The position numbers were made by a program, and so were the translations under genes. The notes beneath the pieces are model-generated. The model saw only the letters and a list, made by a program, of their open reading frames with translations. It was not told where the DNA came from and searched no databases. Shown piece after piece: positions 1-8,342 of a DNA stretch of 64,000 bases (within the stretch, counting starts at the first letter, position 1; each line of letters begins with the position of its first letter). Source of the DNA: Streptomyces tubercidicus (lineage in GTDB: Bacteria; Actinomycetota; Actinomycetes; Streptomycetales; Streptomycetaceae). The stretch is from contig NZ_CP114205.1 in NCBI RefSeq assembly GCF_027497495.1, positions 5,456,001-5,520,000 on the forward strand, given 5' to 3'.

Positions 1-797
1 CGGCGACCGACCGGTGGATCCTGTCCCGGCTGAACTCGGTCGTCGCCGAGGTCGACGCGTACTACGACGACTACCAGTTCGCGAAGCTGTCGGACACCCT
101 CTTCCACTTCGCCTGGGACGAGGTCTTCGACTGGTACGTCGAGCTGTCCAAGACGACGTTCATGGCGGGCGGCCCGGCAGCGGAGGTCTCGCGCCGGGTG
201 CTGGGCGAGGTCCTGGACGTCACCCTGCGGCTGCTGCACCCGATCGTCCCGTTCGTCACCGAGACCCTGTGGACGGCGCTGACCGGCGGTGAGTCGGTCG
301 TCATCGCGGAGTGGCCGAAGGACTCTGGTTTCCGGGACGCGGCGGCGGAGCGGGAGATCGAGACCGTTCAGCAGGTCGTGACCGAGGTCCGCCGGTTCCG
401 CTCCGACCAGGGGCTGCAGCCCGGCCAGAAGGTCCCGGCGCAGCTGGAGCTGTCCGGGACGGCGCTGGCCGCACACGAGGCCGCGATGCGGTCGCTGCTG
501 CGGCTCCAGCCGGCCGGTGACGACTTCAGCGCCACCGCCTCGCTGCCGGTCGCGGGCGCCACGGTCGCCCTGGACCTGTCCGGTGCCATCGACGTCGAGG
601 CGGAGCGCAAGCGTCTGACGAAGGACCTGGGCGCGGCCGAGAAGGAGAAGGCGCAGGCCACCGCCAAGCTCGGCAACGAGGCGTTCCTGGCCAAGGCGCC
701 GGAGAAGGTCGTGGACAAGATCCGCGGCCGGCTGGAGGCCGCGGAGGCGGACATCGTCCGGATCACCGCGCAGCTGGCGGCCCTGCCGAAGGCGTAA
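1..797 (+). CDS. valS: Valyl-tRNA synthetase, C-terminal part (cut by window edge)
   Basis: The reading frame enters at base 3 with ADRWILSRLN, typical of the start of the anticodon-binding domain of class I ValRS, and runs 264 residues to a TAA stop. The last ~70 residues (DVEAERKRLTKDLGAAEKEK onward) are the ValRS C-terminal coiled coil that contacts the tRNA elbow. The catalytic domain with the HIGH and KMSKS motifs lies outside the window. ValRS charges tRNA-Val in the cytoplasm. A strong intrinsic-terminator hairpin follows 18 bases after the stop, so this looks like the end of its transcript. Identification rests on family-typical sequence; no start or upstream regulation can be judged. 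Confidence 0.95.
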   Translation, partial: ATDRWILSRLNSVVAEVDAYYDDYQFAKLSDTLFHFAWDEVFDWYVELSKTTFMAGGPAAEVSRRVLGEVLDVTLRLLHPIVPFVTETLWTALTGGESVVIAEWPKDSGFRDAAAEREIETVQQVVTEVRRFRSDQGLQPGQKVPAQLELSGTALAAHEAAMRSLLRLQPAGDDFSATASLPVAGATVALDLSGAIDVEAERKRLTKDLGAAEKEKAQATAKLGNEAFLAKAPEKVVDKIRGRLEAAEADIVRITAQLAALPKA

Positions 798-815
798 CGG
801 CGGCAGAGAGCGATC

Positions 816-849
816 GCAGGCCCCTCGTCCGTATGGGCGGGGGGCCTGC
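816..849 (+). terminator. Intrinsic terminator of valS
   Basis: GCAGGCCCC (816-824) pairs perfectly with GGGGCCTGC (841-849), followed by GCCGTTTTCC. It lies just after the valS stop and fits a Rho-independent terminator. Confidence 0.75.
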
Positions 850-1041
850 GCCGTTTTCCTGGCCTGAGCGGGTGCGGACCGGGTGCGGACCGGGGCCGGA
901 CAGCGCTCAGGGCGGCCCTCAGGGCGTTCTCATCGGGCTCTCATCTGGCCGAGGCACGGTGGTCGGAATGCTGTCGTCGCGGCAGCACCGCACGTCCCGT
1001 ACAGAGCAGCACCGCCCGTCCGTACAGAGGAGCCGCGCCCG

Positions 1042-2496
1042 ATGAACAAACCCCTGCGACGGGCCGCGGTCTTCTGTCTGGCTCTGATCATGGCGCTGAT
1101 CGGCTGGGTGACCTGGCTCCAGGGTGCGAAGGCCGGCGACTACAAGGAGGACCCGCACAATCCGCGGGTGACGATCGGCAAGTACTCGGCGCCGCTGGGC
1201 AACATCCTCGTCGACGGGGAGCCGGTCACCGGCTCCGCCGCCACCTCGGACACGCTGAAGTACAAGCGGACCTACAAGGACGGCCCGCTGTATGCGCCGG
1301 TCACCGGCTTCACCTCGCAGATCTTCGGCAGCAACCAGCTGGAGAGCCTGTACGGCGACCTCCTGGACGGCTCGGACAGCCGGCTGCAGACCCCCGCCGA
1401 CGCGCTGACCCGTCAACGGGCCAAGGGCGGCGACGTGGCCACCACCATCGACGCCAAGGTGCAGCAGGCCGGCTACCGGGCGCTGGGCGACAAGAAGGGC
1501 GCCGCCGTCGCCCTGGACCCGGCCACCGGGCGGATTCTGGGCATGGTGAGCACCCCGTCGTACGACCCGGGGACCTTCGCCGGGTCCGGCAGTGCCGACC
1601 AGAAGGCGTGGCGGAAGATGTCCGGCGACTCCGAGGACCCCGAGGTCAACCGGGCGCTGCGGCAGCCGCTGCCGCCCGGCTCCACCTTCAAGCTGGTGGT
1701 CGCCGCGGCCGCGCTGGAGAACGGGCTGTACTCCTCGGTGGACGAGCCCACCAAGAGCCCCGACCCGTACACCCTCCCCCACACCCGCACCAAGCTCACC
1801 AACGAGAACAAGGCCGCACCCTGCAAGAACGCGGATATCCGCACCGCGCTCCAGTACTCCTGCAACACCGTCTTCGCCAAGATGGCCGTCGACCTGGGCA
1901 AGGACAAGGTGAAGGCGCAGGCCGAGAAGTTCGGCTTCAACGACGACAAGGTGGACACCCCGGTGCGGGCCGGCAAGAGCGTCTACCCCGGGAACATGGA
2001 CGAGGCGCAGACCGCGCTGTCCGGGATCGGCCAGTTCGACGATCAGGCCACCCCGCTGCAGATGGCGATGGTCACCTCGGCCATCGCGAACGGCGGTGAG
2101 CTGAAGACCCCGCAGCTGGTCGACAAGCTGACCGACGGCGGCGGCAACACCGTCCAGGAGAACGAACCGAAGACCTACCGCGACGAAGCGGCCCTGTCGG
2201 GGCGCACGGCCGCGCAGCTGCGGTCGGCGATGCAGACGGTCGTGGACAAGGGCACCGGCTCCGGCGCGAAGATCGGCGGACTGACCGTCGGCGGCAAGAC
2301 CGGCACCGCCCAGCACGGCGTCGACAACAGCGGTACGCCCTACGCCTGGTTCGTCTCGTACGCCGAGGACGGCAATGGGCACCGGGTGGCGGTGGCCGTG
2401 ATGGTCGAGGACGGGCATGCCGCCCGTAACGAGGTCTCCGGCAACGGGCTGGCGGCCCCGATCGCGCGGGCCATGATGAAGGCGGCGCTGCCGTAG
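1042..2496 (+). CDS. Class B penicillin-binding protein, PbpA-like transpeptidase
   Basis: A 484-residue D,D-transpeptidase expected to cross-link peptidoglycan outside the membrane. A short cytoplasmic start (MNKPLRR) leads into one membrane anchor at about residues 8-26. The transpeptidase domain fills roughly residues 135-480 and carries all three motifs: S214-T-F-K with the nucleophile, S273-C-N, and K419-T-G. The overall plan and the 'YAPVTGF' segment match actinobacterial PbpA proteins of about 490 residues. I chose ATG 1042 because the membrane anchor follows at once; the open frame extends upstream to 883 but that part has no signal. It sits alone between valS and folC, which I recall as neighbours in S. 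coelicolor, so it may be a lineage-specific insertion. Likely role: septal or sporulation-stage cross-linking (inference). Confidence 0.9.
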   Translation: MNKPLRRAAVFCLALIMALIGWVTWLQGAKAGDYKEDPHNPRVTIGKYSAPLGNILVDGEPVTGSAATSDTLKYKRTYKDGPLYAPVTGFTSQIFGSNQLESLYGDLLDGSDSRLQTPADALTRQRAKGGDVATTIDAKVQQAGYRALGDKKGAAVALDPATGRILGMVSTPSYDPGTFAGSGSADQKAWRKMSGDSEDPEVNRALRQPLPPGSTFKLVVAAAALENGLYSSVDEPTKSPDPYTLPHTRTKLTNENKAAPCKNADIRTALQYSCNTVFAKMAVDLGKDKVKAQAEKFGFNDDKVDTPVRAGKSVYPGNMDEAQTALSGIGQFDDQATPLQMAMVTSAIANGGELKTPQLVDKLTDGGGNTVQENEPKTYRDEAALSGRTAAQLRSAMQTVVDKGTGSGAKIGGLTVGGKTGTAQHGVDNSGTPYAWFVSYAEDGNGHRVAVAVMVEDGHAARNEVSGNGLAAPIARAMMKAALP

Positions 2497-2629
2497 CCAC
2501 CGGCCGGGCCCGGGTCCCTGGGCCCCGGCGCGGGGGCGCACGCCGGGGCGCGGGCCGGGCCGGCCACCCCCGGCAGCCGCGCGGTCCCGGCGGAGGGCAA
2601 GGCAGCGCACCGCTGTCACACGTGCCTCG

Positions 2630-2635
2630 TAGACT
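2630..2635 (+). promoter_or_regulatory. Candidate -10 element for folC (possibly leaderless)
   Basis: TAGACT fits the Streptomyces TANNNT -10 consensus and ends seven bases before the GTG start of folC, which would place transcription initiation at or next to the start codon. No convincing -35 is visible. Confidence 0.4.
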
Positions 2636-2642
2636 GGTCGGC

Positions 2643-4196
2643 GTGAGCGAGCGCCCCCAGAACGACGACCCCGACCCGACCGACGCCTTCGACGAACTGG
2701 TCGAGGCCGAGACCGACCTTCCCCAAGATCTCGACTCCGCTCGATCAGGGGAGACCCCAATCCCCGATCTGGCCGTGATCGAGGCCGGCAGCCGCACCCT
2801 GCGTGCCCAGGCCGGTCCGCCGCAGGGGGACGGGATCCCCGCCCGCCCGGCCGACCCCGAGGTCGACCGTGCGCTGCGCGCCGTGGAGGAGGAGCTGGCG
2901 GGCCGCTGGGGCGAGACCAAGCTGGACCCGTCGGTGCAGCGCATCGCGGCGCTGCTGGACATCCTCGGCGAGCCGCAGCGCGCCTACCCGTCCATCCACA
3001 TCACCGGCACCAACGGCAAGACCAGCACCGCCCGCATGATCGAGGCCCTGCTGTCCGCCTTCGACCTGCGCACCGGCCGCTATACGAGCCCGCATGTCCA
3101 GTCGATCACCGAGCGGATCAGCCTGGACGCCGCCCCGATCTCCGCCGAGCGCTTCATCGAGACCTACCGGGACATCGCCCCGTATGTGGAGATGGTCGAC
3201 GCCCAGCAGGAGTACCGCCTGTCGTTCTTCGAGGTGCTGACGGCGATGGCCTACGCCGCCTTCGCGGACAGCCCCGTGGACGTCGCGGTCGTCGAGGTCG
3301 GCATGGGCGGCACCTGGGACGCGACGAACGTCATCGACGGCGATGTCGCCGTGATCACCCCGATCTCGCTGGACCACACCGACCGGCTGGGGGAGACGCC
3401 CGAGCAGATCGCCGGTGAGAAGTCCGGGATCATCAAGAAGGACGCCACGGTCGTGCTGGCCCAGCAGCCGGTGGACGCGGCGTCGGTGATGCTCAAGCGC
3501 GCGGTCGAGGTGGATGCCACGGTCGCCCGTGAGGGCATGGAGTTCGGGGTGCTCTCCCGTGAGGTGGCCGTCGGCGGGCAGATGCTGACGCTGCGCGGAC
3601 TGGGCGGCGAGTATCCGGAGATCTTCCTGCCGCTGTACGGCGCCCACCAGGCGCACAACGCCGCGGTGGCGCTCGCCGCGGTCGAGGCGTTCTTCGGCGT
3701 CGGCTCGGAGCAGGCCAGGACGCTGGACATCGACACCCTCCGCTCCGCGTTCGCCGCCGTCACCTCACCCGGCCGGATGGAGGTCGTGCGCCGCAGCCCC
3801 ACGGTGGTGCTGGACGCGGCCCACAACCCGGCGGGGGCGCGGGCGGCGGCCGAGGCGGTCACCGAGGCGTTCGGGTTCAGCCGGCTGGTCGGTGTGGTCG
3901 GTGCCAGTGACGACAAGGACGTCCGGGGCCTCCTGGAGGCCTTCGAGCCGATCTTCGCGGAGATCGTGGTGACGCGTAATTCCAGCCATCGTGCGATGGA
4001 CCCGGATGAGCTGGCGGCGGTCGCCGTCGAGGTCTTCGGCGCCGAGCGGGTCCAGGTGGAGCCGCGGCTCGACGACGCCCTGGAGGCGGCGATCACCCTC
4101 GCCGAGGAGGAGGGCGAGTTCTCCGGTGCCGGTGTGCTGGTGACCGGCTCGGTGATCACGGTCGGCGAGGCCCGGCTGCTGATGGGAAGGGGCTGA
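2643..4196 (+). CDS. folC: Bifunctional folylpolyglutamate/dihydrofolate synthase
   Basis: A 517-residue Mur-ligase-family enzyme that adds L-glutamate to dihydropteroate and extends the polyglutamate tail of folates in the cytoplasm. The P-loop ITGTNGKTSTAR starts at about residue 120. YTSPH, the Mg-binding region VVEVGMGGTWDATN, ISLDHTDRLG and the C-terminal DAAHNPAG motif are all present in order. The first ~85 residues are acidic, low in structure and longer than in E. coli FolC, as is common in streptomycetes. GTG 2643 (MSERPQ...) was chosen; a TAGACT box seven bases upstream suggests a leaderless message. A small membrane protein gene starts two bases after its stop, so the two are probably cotranscribed. 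Confidence 0.95.
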   Translation: MSERPQNDDPDPTDAFDELVEAETDLPQDLDSARSGETPIPDLAVIEAGSRTLRAQAGPPQGDGIPARPADPEVDRALRAVEEELAGRWGETKLDPSVQRIAALLDILGEPQRAYPSIHITGTNGKTSTARMIEALLSAFDLRTGRYTSPHVQSITERISLDAAPISAERFIETYRDIAPYVEMVDAQQEYRLSFFEVLTAMAYAAFADSPVDVAVVEVGMGGTWDATNVIDGDVAVITPISLDHTDRLGETPEQIAGEKSGIIKKDATVVLAQQPVDAASVMLKRAVEVDATVAREGMEFGVLSREVAVGGQMLTLRGLGGEYPEIFLPLYGAHQAHNAAVALAAVEAFFGVGSEQARTLDIDTLRSAFAAVTSPGRMEVVRRSPTVVLDAAHNPAGARAAAEAVTEAFGFSRLVGVVGASDDKDVRGLLEAFEPIFAEIVVTRNSSHRAMDPDELAAVAVEVFGAERVQVEPRLDDALEAAITLAEEEGEFSGAGVLVTGSVITVGEARLLMGRG

Positions 4197-4198
4197 CC

Positions 4199-4564
4199 AT
4201 GCGCACGCTCTGCGCGAGCACGCTGATAGGCGAGTTCTTCGTGATCGGCTTCGCCGGTCTGGTCGCGATGCAGATGAGCGAGCTGTCCACGGTCACGATC
4301 TGGACGGTCAGCGGGATCGCGATGCTGCTGAGCCTGCTGCTGTGCGGGATGCTGACCCGTCCGGGCGGCGTCCAGCTCGGCTGGGCGCTGCAGGCCGCCC
4401 TGATCGCCAGCGGTTTCGTGGTGCCGACGATGTTCTTCCTGGGCGCGGTCTTCGCCGCCCTGTGGTGGGCGTCGGTGCACTTCGGCCGCAAGATCGACGC
4501 GGCGAAGGCCCGTTGGGCGGAGCAGTCCGAGGCCGCTGACGCACCGGCCGGCGAGCCGGCCTAG
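4199..4564 (+). CDS. Small DUF4233-type membrane protein downstream of folC
   Basis: A 121-residue protein with about four hydrophobic segments (roughly residues 8-26, 33-50, 60-80 and 82-98) and a charged, Ala-rich cytoplasmic tail after FGRKIDAAKARW. It begins two bases after the folC stop, so it is translationally coupled to folC. Proteins of this type follow folC in many actinobacteria (DUF4233); their function is not known. The constant pairing with folC hints at a link to folate metabolism or transport, but nothing in the sequence proves this. Confidence 0.8.
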   Translation: MRTLCASTLIGEFFVIGFAGLVAMQMSELSTVTIWTVSGIAMLLSLLLCGMLTRPGGVQLGWALQAALIASGFVVPTMFFLGAVFAALWWASVHFGRKIDAAKARWAEQSEAADAPAGEPA

Positions 4565-4676
4565 CGGCTGTGTCACGGGGTGGCCCGGAGGCCGGGGGCT
4601 GCGCCGCGTGGAGCGTTGTCCCCCATGTAGCCTCAGTGCACCCGCTGACCATTGTTCATATCCAGGGAGTCCCTTC

Positions 4677-5090
4677 GTGAGCCAGCGCACCCTCGTCCTC
4701 CTCAAGCCGGACGCCGTCAAGCGCGGTCTGATCGGCGAGATCATCGGCCGTATCGAGAAGAAGGCCGGCTGGACGATCAGCGCGCTGGAGCTGCGCAGCC
4801 TGGACGCCGAGATCCTGGAGCAGCACTACGGCGAGCATGTCGGCAAGCCGTTCTATGAGCCCCTGGTCGCGTTCATGGCCTCCGGTCCGGTGGTCTCGAT
4901 GATCGTCGAGGGCGAGCGGGTGATCGAGGGCGTACGCGCACTCGCCGGTCCGACTGACCCGATTGCCGCGCCGAGTGGGTCCATTCGTGGGGACTTCGGA
5001 ACGATCACCCGGGAGAATCTGATCCACGCATCGGATTCCGAAGAGTCCGCAGAGCGTGAGATCAAGATTTTCTTCCCCGGCATTTCCTGA
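4677..5090 (+). CDS. ndk: Nucleoside diphosphate kinase
   Basis: A 137-residue protein of normal length for the family. It transfers the gamma phosphate between nucleoside tri- and diphosphates through a phospho-histidine. The start RTLVLLKPDAVKRGLIGEII, the PIAAPSGSIRGDFG nucleotide-binding stretch and the active-site NLIHASDS with His117 are all present; so is the C-terminal EIKIFF. GTG 4677 follows a CAGGGAG ribosome-binding site. A strong hairpin follows the stop, so it is probably transcribed alone, separate from mreB. Confidence 0.97.
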   Translation: MSQRTLVLLKPDAVKRGLIGEIIGRIEKKAGWTISALELRSLDAEILEQHYGEHVGKPFYEPLVAFMASGPVVSMIVEGERVIEGVRALAGPTDPIAAPSGSIRGDFGTITRENLIHASDSEESAEREIKIFFPGIS

Positions 5091-5121
5091 CACTTCGTCA
5101 GCTGTAGACCCCCCGTGACCT

Positions 5122-5151
5122 GGGGCGACCGGAGAAATCATCGGTCGCCCC
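5122..5151 (+). terminator. Intrinsic terminator of ndk
   Basis: GGGGCGACCG (5122-5131) pairs perfectly with CGGTCGCCCC (5142-5151) across a ten-base loop, about 30 bases after the ndk stop. It isolates ndk from the mre cluster. The remaining ~220 bases to mreB hold no gene and probably carry the mreB promoters. Confidence 0.7.
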
Positions 5152-5372
5152 TTGGTGTATACGACACGATCGGGGGAACGCATCACCGCGACACGACGTC
5201 ACCATTGAGGGGGGCGGGTGCGTGTACGGCTGACAATGGCGGAACAGCCTCCCGACGTGTTCGAGTGGGCGCACTACGAACTACCATGGAGGCTTCCGCG
5301 CCTCACAGCGCATCACCTCCTGCCGACCTCCAGTAAGCATTCGCTCCAGTTGGGAAGGCCAGACGTATCCTC

Positions 5373-6404
5373 ATGGGGAACAACATGTCGTTCATCGGCC
5401 GTGACATGGCTGTCGACCTCGGGACCGCCAACACGCTGGTGTACGTCAGGGGCCGCGGAATCGTCCTCAACGAGCCGTCGGTCGTGGCCATCAACACCAA
5501 CACCGGCGGGATTCTCGCGGTGGGTGCTGAGGCGAAGAAGATGATCGGGCGCACGCCCGGCAACATCGTCGCCGTACGGCCCCTGAAAGACGGCGTGATC
5601 GCCGATTTCGAGATCACCGAGCGGATGCTCCGCTACTTCATCCTGAAGATCCACAAGCGGCGCTATCTGGCCCGCCCCCGGGTCGTCGTGTGCGTCCCCT
5701 CCGGCATCACCGGAGTGGAGCGCCGCGCGGTCATCGAGGCGTCGACCCAGGCCGGCGCGCGCCAGGTCCACATCATCGAGGAGCCGATGGCCGCCGCGAT
5801 CGGCTCCGGTCTGCCGGTGCACGAGGCCACCGGCAACATGGTCGTGGACATCGGCGGCGGTACGACCGAGGTCGCGGTCATCTCGCTCGGCGGCATCGTC
5901 ACCGCGCAGTCCATCCGGGTGGCCGGCGACGAGCTCGACAACGCGATCATCCAGCACATCAAGAAGGAGTACAGCCTTCTGCTGGGCGAGCGCACCGCCG
6001 AGAGCATCAAGATCACCATCGGTTCGGCGTACGACCTCGAACAGGACGAGCACACCGAGATCCGCGGCCGTGACCTGGTCTCCGGTCTGCCGAAGACCGT
6101 GGTCATCTCGGCCGCCGAGGTCCGCAAGGCCATCGAGGAGCCGGTCAACTCCATCGTCGACGCGGTCAAGACGACCCTCGACAAGTGCCCGCCGGAGCTG
6201 TCCGGTGACGTCATGGACCGCGGCATCGTGCTCACCGGAGGCGGTGCCCTGCTCCGCGGCCTCGATGAGCGGCTGCGCCGCGAGACCGGCATGCCCATCC
6301 ACATCGCCGAGGACCCGCTCGACTCCGTCGCGCTCGGTTCCGGCAAGTGCGTCGAGGAGTTCGAGGCGCTCCAGCAGGTCCTCGACTCCCAGCCGCGCAG
6401 GTAG
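5373..6404 (+). CDS. mreB: Rod-shape protein MreB, bacterial actin
   Basis: A 343-residue actin homologue that assembles at the inner membrane face. Phosphate-1 motif MAVDLGTANTLVYV (about 12-25), phosphate-2 VVDIGGGTTEVAV (about 155-167) and the adenosine motif GIVLTGGGALLRG (about 285-297) are intact. In Streptomyces MreB is not needed for vegetative tip growth but acts in spore-wall synthesis together with the genes that follow (established for S. coelicolor). Start ATG 5373 gives MGNNMSFIG, as in relatives; ATG 5385 is an alternative. It heads the cluster mreB-mreC-mreD-pbp2-rodA, separated from mreC by 243 bases. Confidence 0.98.
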   Translation: MGNNMSFIGRDMAVDLGTANTLVYVRGRGIVLNEPSVVAINTNTGGILAVGAEAKKMIGRTPGNIVAVRPLKDGVIADFEITERMLRYFILKIHKRRYLARPRVVVCVPSGITGVERRAVIEASTQAGARQVHIIEEPMAAAIGSGLPVHEATGNMVVDIGGGTTEVAVISLGGIVTAQSIRVAGDELDNAIIQHIKKEYSLLLGERTAESIKITIGSAYDLEQDEHTEIRGRDLVSGLPKTVVISAAEVRKAIEEPVNSIVDAVKTTLDKCPPELSGDVMDRGIVLTGGGALLRGLDERLRRETGMPIHIAEDPLDSVALGSGKCVEEFEALQQVLDSQPRR

Positions 6405-6647
6405 CACGACCGGGGCACCGGCCCGCGCCGCGGACGCCCAGCGGCGGACGCGGGGGCCGGGACCCCGGCGGCAGCGGCCGGTCCGTCCGCCGGACCGGCC
6501 GGTGACCGGGCTCAACCTCCCGACAGACACGGTGCGCTGACGCTTCACCGGCAGCCACCGTCACACAGGCACAACGCTCAACTCCCGAACGAGACCGGCG
6601 GGGCCCGCAGCCGGCCGGTCCTACGAGGAAGGACACGGCCGCCGCAC

Positions 6648-7580
6648 GTGAGGGACACACGAGAGAGCCGGCTGCTGCTGGTGCTGCTGGTCGCGATCGC
6701 GTTCGCGCTGATCACGGTCGATATCCGCGGCGGCGAACAGTCCCCGCTCGATGGTGCCCGGCAAGCCGCCGCCTCCGCCTTCGGCCCGGTCGAAAGCGGC
6801 GTCGCCCGCGTCGTCGACCCGGTCGGCCACGCGGTCGGTGCCGTACGGGACTCCGGCCGCCGGCACAACCGGATCAGCACGCTGGAGCACGAGAACGAGG
6901 CGCTGAAGGCCAAGCTCGGCTCCTCCGACCGCAACCGCAGCCGCGCCGCCGAGCTCGACAAGATCCTCAAGACCGCCGGCACCGGCCAGTACGCCATCAA
7001 GGGCGCCCAGGTCATCGCCATCGGCTCGGCCCAGGGCTTCTCCTGGACCGTCACCATCGACGCCGGCACCCGCGACGGCATCCGCCGCGATATGACCGTG
7101 CTCAACGGCGACGGTCTGGTCGGCCGGATCACCACCGTCGGCGCCGACACCTCCACCGTCCTGCTGGCCGCCGACCCCGACTTCACCGTCGGCACCCGCA
7201 TGGAGAAGACCAACGAGATCGGCTTCGCCAACGGGCAGGGCGTCCGCTCGCTGCGCGTCCAGCTCCTCAACGGCCGGGCCAACATCAAGAAGGGCGACCG
7301 TCTGGTCACCTTCGGCTCCAGCAAGGACAAGCCGTTCGTGCCCGGTGTGCCGGTCGGCAAGGTCACCCGGGTCGAACCGTTCAACGGCGATCTGACCCGC
7401 ACCCTCCAGGTCCGGCCGTTCGTCGCCTTCTCCCAGCTCGACATCGTCGGTGTCGTCGTCCAGCCGCCCCGTCAGGACCCGCGCGACACGGTCCTGCCGC
7501 CGCAGCCGGCCAAGCCCAAGCCGACGCCGACGGTCACCGTCACGGCCACCCCCTCCGCGAGCGTCCCTCCCAGGAGCTGA
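6648..7580 (+). CDS. mreC: Rod-shape-determining protein MreC
   Basis: A 310-residue bitopic membrane protein. A short N-terminus leads to one membrane helix (LLLVLLVAIAFALITV, about 8-23) and then a coiled coil rich in heptad leucines (ISTLEHENEALKAKL, about 75-89). The extracellular beta-rich MreC core follows, with VIAIGSAQGFSWTVTIDAG, NGDGLVGRI and KKGDRLVTFGSS. The last ~40 residues are Pro/Thr-rich. MreC scaffolds PBP2 and RodA outside the membrane; in S. coelicolor it is a reported target of Ser/Thr kinase phosphorylation during sporulation. GTG 6648 has a GAGGAAGGA site upstream. mreD starts three bases after its stop. Confidence 0.96.
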   Translation: MRDTRESRLLLVLLVAIAFALITVDIRGGEQSPLDGARQAAASAFGPVESGVARVVDPVGHAVGAVRDSGRRHNRISTLEHENEALKAKLGSSDRNRSRAAELDKILKTAGTGQYAIKGAQVIAIGSAQGFSWTVTIDAGTRDGIRRDMTVLNGDGLVGRITTVGADTSTVLLAADPDFTVGTRMEKTNEIGFANGQGVRSLRVQLLNGRANIKKGDRLVTFGSSKDKPFVPGVPVGKVTRVEPFNGDLTRTLQVRPFVAFSQLDIVGVVVQPPRQDPRDTVLPPQPAKPKPTPTVTVTATPSASVPPRS

Positions 7581-7583
7581 CCG

Positions 7584-8294
7584 ATGCGCATCAACCGGAT
7601 TCTGCTCTCGGCCCCGCTGGTGGTCGTCGCCCTCGTCATCCAGGTCACCATCCTCGCCAGACTCCAACTGCCCGGCGCCGTACCGGACCTGCTGCTGCTC
7701 GTGGTGGTCGGCCTGGCGCTGGTCTACGGCCATGTCGGCGGCGCGCTCATCGGCTTCTTCGCCGGACTGCTCGCCGACCTCGCCCCGCCGTCCGACCACG
7801 CCATCGGCCGCTATGCGCTGGTGCTCTGCGTCATCGGCTACGCGGCCGGCCTGACCAAGCCGGAGTCCGGGCGGCACCGTTCGGCGACGCTGCCGCTGAT
7901 CGTCGTCATCGGCGCCGCGATCGTCTCGACGCTGATGTACGCGGGCGTCGGGGCGCTGGTCGGCGACACCGCCGCCCGGCACGTCGGCATCGTCGGACTG
8001 CTGCTCAGCGCCACCCTCTACGACCTGCTGCTGGCCCCCTTCGTGGTCCCGCTGGTGATGGCGGCGGCGCGCAGAACCGAGGGCGAGCCGCTGACCGGTG
8101 ACGGCACCAGCAGCCCGAGCGGCTCCGGCATCACGGGCTACGGCTGGCTCACCACCGGCACCGGCCTCAAGGCCAGCCGCGGCGCCATGAAGTCCGTGCG
8201 CGCGGGGGCCCGCATCGGCAGCCAGCGCGGCGGTCTGCTCGGCAAGTCGGCCCGCGACAAGGTGGGCCGCATCAAGGGGGTCAAGCGGCTGTGA
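7584..8294 (+). CDS. mreD: Rod-shape-determining membrane protein MreD
   Basis: A 236-residue polytopic membrane protein with five or six hydrophobic helices within residues 1-155 (for example LVVVALVIQVTILARL and GALIGFFAGLLADLAP, where family-typical GxxxGLLxD residues are visible). It is longer than the usual ~165 residues: residues ~160-236 form a basic, Gly/Ser-rich cytoplasmic tail ending GRIKGVKRL, which looks disordered and could touch MreB or nucleic acid (inference). It is tightly packed after mreC and 48 bases before the PBP2 start, so it belongs to the same operon. Confidence 0.93.
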   Translation: MRINRILLSAPLVVVALVIQVTILARLQLPGAVPDLLLLVVVGLALVYGHVGGALIGFFAGLLADLAPPSDHAIGRYALVLCVIGYAAGLTKPESGRHRSATLPLIVVIGAAIVSTLMYAGVGALVGDTAARHVGIVGLLLSATLYDLLLAPFVVPLVMAAARRTEGEPLTGDGTSSPSGSGITGYGWLTTGTGLKASRGAMKSVRAGARIGSQRGGLLGKSARDKVGRIKGVKRL

Positions 8295-8342
8295 CGCTCC
8301 TCCGTCCCTCGACCACGACCCCTCATGGAGGCGCGGCGCGCC

